DNA of 64,000 bases from Unio delphinus (Eukaryota > Mollusca > Bivalvia > Unionida > Unionidae), in the NCBI GenBank assembly GCA_029339505.1, contig JAQISU010000189.1, forward strand, positions 682,001-746,000, given 5' to 3'. The notes under the pieces are model-generated. The model was not told the DNA's origin. It saw nothing but the letters and a program-made list of their open reading frames with translations, and searched no databases. The position numbers and the translations under genes were made by a program. Position 1 is the stretch's first letter. Every line of letters starts with the position of its first letter. Positions 37,901-46,900 of this stretch are shown here, one piece after another.

Positions 37901-40900
37901 ACCCTCTGAATCATAAAACTCCCATTTGGAAAAACTTCAGTGCCATTTACAGATATGATAGGCATGGTATATGGTTGAAACCCAAACATGTCTTGATACA
38001 CATAAAGGTTTTTATAAAGTCATGAAGTATTAACTATGATAATGCAGACATTTTTAATTTGAATGGTCATATGGAAAGTAAGTATATCCTCTTCTCATTT
38101 GTTTCAGGTGAAAGCAAAAGCTCTCCAAATACAGAAATTACCAAGCAACCACGTTCCTGGTACTCATTTTTGTGCAATAGATGGCTTTCCTTGCTGGGAG
38201 TAAGTACATTTATCATTGGATTATTCCAGCTTTACAAATGAAAATATTTTCAGATAGGTTAATAACCTTTTCGTTCCCTTAAAATTAAAAATAAAATAAA
38301 GTTTATATCAAACTTGATCCAAATTTATGAATGGCTTACACTTGGGTGAGAAAGAATGAGAAAGAAACCAATCAGTTTTGGAGTCATAAGGTCAGAGGTC
38401 AGGTCAAGGTAAGTGAAATGAAAAAATTTAGTTTCTGGTTATCTACATAAATGACTTTTAAGCACTGGTAAATGTACTCATTATACTCTTGTTTCTTATC
38501 CAAAAGGTATTAGGTTAATAAAGTAAGAGAGAAAGCATTTCAAAAATAATTTACCATATAAATAAATTTCATGTGCAGATATGTAATATCCTTGCATTTT
38601 TATTCAATCATGTGTTGCTTAAGTAGGCATCTTTTTGATTATGTTTTTAATCGTCAGGTAATTTTGAAGACATTTGCATTTTTTTTTTCACATTGTGTAA
38701 ATGTAAACAAGTAAATTATTCTGCAACAGTATACATGTATCATTGTTCTCGAGAATGATCTTCAGAATTGAATTGGAACTTCACAGATATTTGAAAGTGA
38801 ATTTCATCTTTGGAAATTCAGGGTGTAGAGGAGGCAGTTAGCTTTACAATGCCTCCTTTCAGATGAATCAAAAATATATTTATGAATATTCTTAATATAT
38901 ATTCAATATATATATATATATTTTCAGAAACAAATCTGATATATATTTCTTTTATAATTCAATATGAAATTTTAAACAGCTGTAAATTTAATTAGCTGAG
39001 ATCATTTCGTGTGCACTGTTTATCTCAGCAATTTTGATTGGGTAATTGCAGCATATTTGGCTGTCATGCATACAAATGTTACTTCCCTTTGGCTTTTGTA
39101 ACTTTCCTAACTGCTTATGGCGGCACAATTTTTTGTATCAATCCTTACAACTGCAATATCAGTACATTAATTTACTCACAAGAAGAATTGCCTTGCCTTT
39201 ATTTTGACATTTATTTTAAGATCTTTTGCCTAATTGGATGCATATCAGATGTCAGTGCTAGGATTAACTCCCTTGAATCAACATCAGTAAATCATCTAGA
39301 TAACAAGATGAAGACAAACAAGACAGGCCCTCTGTCTGGATCAAAGCAAGGGAAACAACCATTATGATGACAATTATATTATTTAGAACTGAAAAAGGAC
39401 ACATTATAAAAAACAAGGGAAATGAAATTTTTGGTAGGGAAAATGGTCATGGCAGAAAATAAAAGAACATGCTTCCACTTTATTGAGTCATGGCATCATG
39501 CTAGACTAAAATGGTTTACAGGAAACGCTAATACCAGATTTGCTTTCTCAAAGACTAAAATGGTTTACAGGAAACTAATATCAGATTTGTTTTCTCAAAG
39601 ACTAAAATGTTTTATAGGAAACACTAATATCAGATCTGTGTTGTCAAAATAGTTCCAGGCCTGTTGGTGTCTGACATGTACAACATAGTTCCAGGTCTGT
39701 TGGTGCATATCGTATACAATATAGATGCTCAGTCCATTTTTTCCGTATGAAACATTCAGCCTGTTTACCTGTCTTCACTGAATCTGCATGTTCATTACGT
39801 GGATTAAAACAAACTCTTGTGAATTCAAATTTGTTTTCTATTTGATTACACAATGCATGCGTAGCTAAAAATATTTGAGCTGTTTGAAAGAAAAGGATAG
39901 ACAATAAAGTTAAAACTATGTTTTGTTCCAAGCCCAGGAAACGAACTTTGTTTGGCATGGCTTAGTAATAAATTATCAAACAAACAGTCTTGTTGTATTC
40001 GTCCATCATGATAAACTTACAACCTTTGGCATATCAGACTTGTTCTTTCCGAAGACTAGGTAACAAGCACTTTGCTTTGTAAATACAGTTTGTTTTATAA
40101 CATTGATTTGTAAACAAAGCTGTGATTATTGCTAATTGTGTGTATATAGATCATATTTTAACATTAATGTGTAAATAAATAAGGTTATGATCAGGGATAA
40201 TTGTGAGTATACAGTACATTTTAACATTAATGGATAAATATGCTTATGATCATGGTTAATTTGTTGGTTATGATCATAGATAATATGATATTGGTTACTT
40301 TTTTGGTTATGGTCACAGTTAAGTTTATGCTTAAAATCATAGTTCATTTTTTGGTTATGATCAAGGTTAATTTTATGCTTAAAATCATGGTTAATTGTTT
40401 GGTTATTATTATAGATAATATGATATTGGTTACCTTTTTTGGTTATGATCACAGTTAATTTTATGCTTAAAGTCATGGCGAGTTTTTTTGGTTATGATCA
40501 CAGTTAATTTTATGCTTAAAGTCATGGCGAGTTTTTTTGGTTATGATCACAGTTAATTTTATGCTTAAAATCATGGTGAGTTTTTTTGGTTATGATCAAG
40601 GTTAATTTTATGCTTAAAATCATGGTGAATTTTTTTGGTTATGATCAAGGTTAATTTTATCAGGCTGTGCTGTGCATTGTCATCATGTTTGGAACTCAGT
40701 GGGCCTATGCGCTGGGGGAGATGTTGGTTGCCTTGGTAATATACATATACATTGGACGGGCCAATCCAGGGTACTTTCCAGGTAAATAAATCTTCTTATT
40801 TGATGTTCTGTGAACTTAAACCTATTTTAACAAGTATCTATGGATTTTAAAATAATATTTATGTCTTCAGTCCCTGTTGGTTAACCTTAACATTTTTTGC

Positions 40901-43900
40901 TGTGTATTTTACATTCACAACAAGATATTGATACAACAAGGTCATGACATTGGAAGTATGGGCTTGGTTAGGCTTATTTTATGATTCTGTATACATTTAA
41001 CCTTTGCAATGTATGTTATATGGAATACTCAGATCTATGCAGGTTACCTGACTCATATGAGATTATATGAGATTGCCTGACTCATCTCGAACTATATGAG
41101 ATATTAATAGTCTACATTTAAAAGGAATTGAGTACATGGGAACTTTAATTACAGAATTTCAACAACAACAACTCACAATGAGGAATGTGGGTTACGGGGT
41201 GGAAGGAGGTAGAAAATATTAGGCCAATCGATAATTTGAAGACAAAAGAAAAATGTATTCTAACGCATTAGTCATATTGTTTTTACTATCCACCTCTACC
41301 AAGTGTCCATATGTCCACTATGTCCACTCCAAATACTTTTCAGTTGATGCCGCTAAAACACTTGTGTGTTCATTAGTCATATCATTATATATGTTGTAAA
41401 GCACTTAGGGCTTCTAAAGAATAGTCGCTATACAAAATCCACATTATTATTATTTTTATTTGAATCACATATTAAGTAATCATTCTCCCAGTTCAGACAC
41501 TGTTCATACATGATACCACAAGATATGGAAATCAGGAAACATGTTCTGGTTCTCTCTGATACCATAGAGTAAGGAAACCAGGAAACATTTTCTGGTTCTC
41601 TCTGATAAAATAGAATAAGGAAACCAGGAAACATGTACAAGTCATCCCTGATACTATGCGATAGGAGGATTGGAAAATACACACTGATCATCCATGTTAC
41701 CATGCTGTCAACAGTAGTAATGCACTCTATGACACAACAATGTCTCTTTAGAGGCCATCCTTTGTAAGTAGTAATGCACTCTATGACACAACACTGTCTC
41801 TTTAGAGGCCATCCTTTGTAAGTAGTAATGCACTCTATGACACAACAATGTCTCTTTAGAGGCCATCCTTTGTAATTAGTAATCCACTTTATGACACAAC
41901 AGATGTCTCTTTAGAGGTCATTTTGTGTAACCATTAATGAACTCCATGAAACAACAGATGTCTCTTTAGAGGTCATTTTGTGTAACCATTAATGAACTCC
42001 ATGAAACAACAGATGTCTCTTTAGAGGTCATTTTGTGTAACCATTAATGAACTCCATGAAACAACAGATGTCTCTTTAGAGGTCATTTTGTGTAACCATT
42101 AATGAACTCCATGAAACAACAGATGTCTCTTTAGAGGTCATTTTGTGTAACCATTAATGAACTCCATGAAACAACAGATGTCTCTTTAGAGGTCATTTTG
42201 TGTAACCATTAATGAACTCCATGAAACAACAGATGTCTCTTTAGAGGTCATTTTGTGTAACCATTAATGAACTCCATGAAACAACATATGTCTATGTAGA
42301 GGCCATTATATGTCAGCAGTAGTAATGAACTCTGTGACACAAAGGACATTTCTTTGGAGATCATCATGAGTTATCTGTATAAAGGCCCTCTCTGATACAA
42401 CAGATGTCTCTTCAGAGGCCATCCTGTGTAAGCAGTAACACACTCCATAAAACAACAGATATCTCTTTAGAGGCCATCCTTTATAAGTAGTAATGAACTC
42501 CATGAAACAACAGATGTCTCTATGAACTCAGTGACACAACAGATGTCTTTATGTAATGGATGATTTTGTATTTACTTTAATTATTACATTGAGTACTTTA
42601 TGTAATGGATGATTTTGTATTTACTTTAATTATTACATTGAGTACTCTCAATAATGGATGATTTTGTATTTACTTTAATTATTACAGAGTACTCTAGATA
42701 ATGGATGATTTGAATTTACTTTTAATTCATTAAATACTGAAAATAATAAATGATTTGAATTTACTTTAATTCATTACTTTAGATAATGGATGATTTCTGT
42801 ATTCTGATTTCTTGATAAGAATCTTGTGCTGAACTGTTATGATGATTTTCTTTATTTATTCTAACAGGTATAGCAGAGTTTAATCTCTATGAGTGGATCA
42901 AATTTGGTATACAAAGATGTTGCAGGTGTGTACTAAATTTGTCATTTTTAAATTTCTTGAAGGAAGTTAACATTTATTCTATTTTCAGAAAAATTATCAA
43001 ACATTTTGGTCATTGTTCAATATGGAGTATGACGCAGATAAATAATGTACAATTATTGACTTTTGTTAAAGTCTATATTTATTTTATGAACCAGTAAACC
43101 TCTTATGTATGTATGTATGTATGTATGTATGTATGTATGTATGTATGTATGTATGTATGTATGTATGTATGTATGTATGCAATACTAGCCATATGGTGCC
43201 AGCTGAAGGTAAAGTTTGAGAAATGTAAAATTAAACTGCACAGAAGTTAAAGATGAAGTACAACAGAATAAAATATACAAATGTGAAGATATCAATATTT
43301 GGTCAAACATGCATAAAATAAATGATTCAGATAATGCAGGCAATTTACTTAATATATATGATGAGAATGCATTGTTATATAAACCACATTCTGCCTAAAA
43401 GTCCGAGCTTTTCTTGGATGGTAGATTTTATAGTTTTTATATGCAATTCACATCAAAATGCATCCATCTCAAATAGTGGAAATTGTCAAACTTGGCAGTA
43501 CAGTAGTCCCCCTATTGAATGGCACCCTTGACCAGCGGCCACCCGCTTCTTATGGACAGAATCCCTTGGCACCTACGATTTTGTATTCAAAAGTACCCCT
43601 CAAGAGCAACCACCCGTCTAACACGACCAGCGGCCAGCATTTTAGTACAAAAAATGCAAAATGTCCCCCCTCATGAATGGCCAATTTTGTTTCTTCAAAT
43701 GTATCCAGAACCAAAAATTAATTCAAATCTTGACGCAAGGTAAGCAATTTTGATTATCTCTATCGTAGATACACGTCTCCAAGTGTCAAGTCGCCATTAA
43801 ATGTGTCGACTAAAGATTTATAGTATATCATTATCTGTAAAAGTCGATGTTTACAGGAAATGGGCTCAATAATGTTATGATGAGTTTGGGGTTTAACACC

Positions 43901-46900
43901 TATGTCGAGTTCTTCTCTTTGATGATTATAACCAGACTTAATTGTTATAACCATAACAGGGTCAGCATAGGCTAAAAATAGATTTTGTACATTGGCATAC
44001 ACAGAGAACCTTAAAAAAACAACATGGTATCAGACAAAGACCGGAAAAATCACGTGACCACACATAATGGCTTCCTTTACGATGGCTTTATTTCGTACGC
44101 TCGACACAAGTTTTGTCTGCATAATTAAATCGCATACAGTCAGCAATAACTGAATAAAACATTACCAAACATTAAAATGTCATCACACTAACGGATACAT
44201 TATTTTAGAAGAAAGTCGTCGGTTATTCTACTCGATGACGTCGGGGGGGGGAGTGCCGAACAATTTTATGTAGGAAAGACTCGAAAAGACAAGTTTATGT
44301 TGAAACAATTTGAATAAACAAAGTCATAACCGATAAGAAGGTTTTTCAGCAGCAGTGGGAAAATGGAGCAAATGGAAACATAATTATGTATGTACCAAGA
44401 TGTAAATGACGTTTTTGAATCCATTTGCAATGTGCATGACAACAATTCCGCTCGCATATCACACTTACGCCAAGAAAGATAAAATAGTAACGTATACATG
44501 TATTCAGTTGAAATAAATTTGTTATTATAACAAAACGAACCTTGTAATGAATAATGTTTCATTTAGACGAAGATATTTAATGTTTTGAAGTATGTAGCTT
44601 TCTTACTACGTACATTACATATACATGTACTTCTCATAATAAATTTAGACCCCCTCTGGAACGGCCACAAGTCTTATAAGGCCACTTTCCTGGTGCAGCA
44701 GGGGTGGCCGCATAAGAGGGGGTCTACTGTATGTGTAAACTCTCATGGCAGACCACTCTGGTGGCCGAGCTTGTGGGTTTGATCCTCGGCTGAGTCATAC
44801 CAAAGACTTATAAAAATGGTATTAACAGTTGCCTTCCTTGGTGCTCAGCATTAAAAGGTTAGTGTTAGGACTGGTTGGCCTGGTGTCAGGATAATGTGCC
44901 TGGGTGGTACATCATGCTACATGTCTGCAGCATGATGAGCTGCAGTGCTAAATATCACTATAAACAACTGCCACACTGCAGACATTGTAGTGATATGACT
45001 GAATATTTGTTAAAGCTGTGTTAAAGATCCAAATCCCACACACTCTCATGGCATACATTAAAGTCAAGGTTAGCCATTCAAAATAAAACATTATAGTGAA
45101 TGTTTACCCTTCAAGACAACACAACTCAGTATATGTTTGATATGTAATCAGCACCCTACTACCTCATTTCTGTCATTTATTCTGTATGAGAGATACCACT
45201 CTCCAGTAGTGCATTTGATGTTCTGAAAACGTAATGTAGAAAAAGTAGCATGAAGATCTGTCAAAGCAAACTGGCATAAGGACCTCAAAGCATTATGGCA
45301 TGAAGACCTCTGTAAGCATTATGGCATGAAGACCTCTGTAAGCATTATGGCATGAAGACCTGTGTAAGCATTATGGCATGAAGACCTGTGTAAGCATCAT
45401 GGGATGAGGACCTCTGTAAGCATCACAACTTGAGGACTTGTCAAATCATTATAGGAAGAGGACCTTTCAAAGCATCATGACATGAAGACCTCTCAAAATA
45501 TTATGGCATGACACCTTCTCAGAGCATTATGCCATGAAGACCTCTCAAAGTATAATGGCATGAAGACCTCTCAAAGTATAATGGCATGAAGATCTCTAAG
45601 CATTATGGCATGAAGATCTCAAAGCATTATGGCATGAAGACCTCAAGTATTATGGCATGAAGACCTCTCAAAGCATTATGGCATGAAGATCTCTAAGCAT
45701 TATGGCATGAAGATTTCTCAAAGTATAATGGCATAAAGACCTCTCAAAGTATAATGGCATTAGATCTCAAAGCATTATGCCATGAAGACCTCTCAAAGTA
45801 TAATTGCATGAAGACCTCTCAAAGTATAATGGCATGAAGACCTCTTAAATTATAATGGCATGAAGACCTCAAAGTATAATGGCATAAAGACCTCTCAAAA
45901 TATAATGGCATGAAGACCTCTAAGCATTATGCCATGAAGACCTCTCAAAGTATAATGGCATGAAGACCTCTCAAAGTATAATGGCATGAAGACCTCTCAA
46001 AGCATTATGGCATGAAGATCTCAAAGCATTATGGCATGAAGACCTCTCAAAGTATTATGGCATGAAGACCTCTCAAAGCATTTTGGCATGAAGATCTCTA
46101 AGCATTATGGCATGAACACCTCTCAAAGTATAATGGCATGAATACCTTCACAATTTATAAAAATGATGCCAATCAACCATAAAATCTGGCAACTATTACT
46201 ACTTGTATAAAATCTTCAAATTGAATTCTCCAAAATCACTGGGCAGATATTGACTAAATTTGACAGAAAGCATCCTGGAATTTATACAGATAATGCCAGT
46301 AAACAGAGTTTGACCAACTATTTACAGAAAACATTCTGGTATGAAGATCTGACATGCTTTTACACATAATGCTGATTTGCCTTATTAATTATGTAAAGAA
46401 AAAAACTTTAAATAACTTCTATTTAAAAACATAAGAATAGAATTGCAAAAAATAAAGAAAAATAAGACATTAAATGACTTCTGTTTAAAACCTGCATAAC
46501 AGAATTTGGTCATATTTGATGGAAATCATATATGCTTTCACACCTTTTAGAAATGATGTCATCCTGCCATCAGATTTAACTGTCATGAATAAAATTAGAA
46601 AAGGAAAACATGAAAGGACTTTTCATAAAATATGTTTGTTTTCTTTCTTCAGAAAAATTTTACCAAACCTTACAAAGAGCTTATTATATTAAGCATTAAG
46701 TGCTTTTTATTCTGTTGTTTTTTGTCTGCTGTCAAATTTGGTCTGTAATACTGAAAAGAAGAAAATTCTTTAAATGATATCATTTGCAACACTACTTAAC
46801 ATTATTGCACCAATTATAACAGTCTAGCATTTACCATATGTCGGAATGAAAATCCTTAAAGTTGTACAAATGTTAGCTGATCCATCATCAAATCTTGGTA

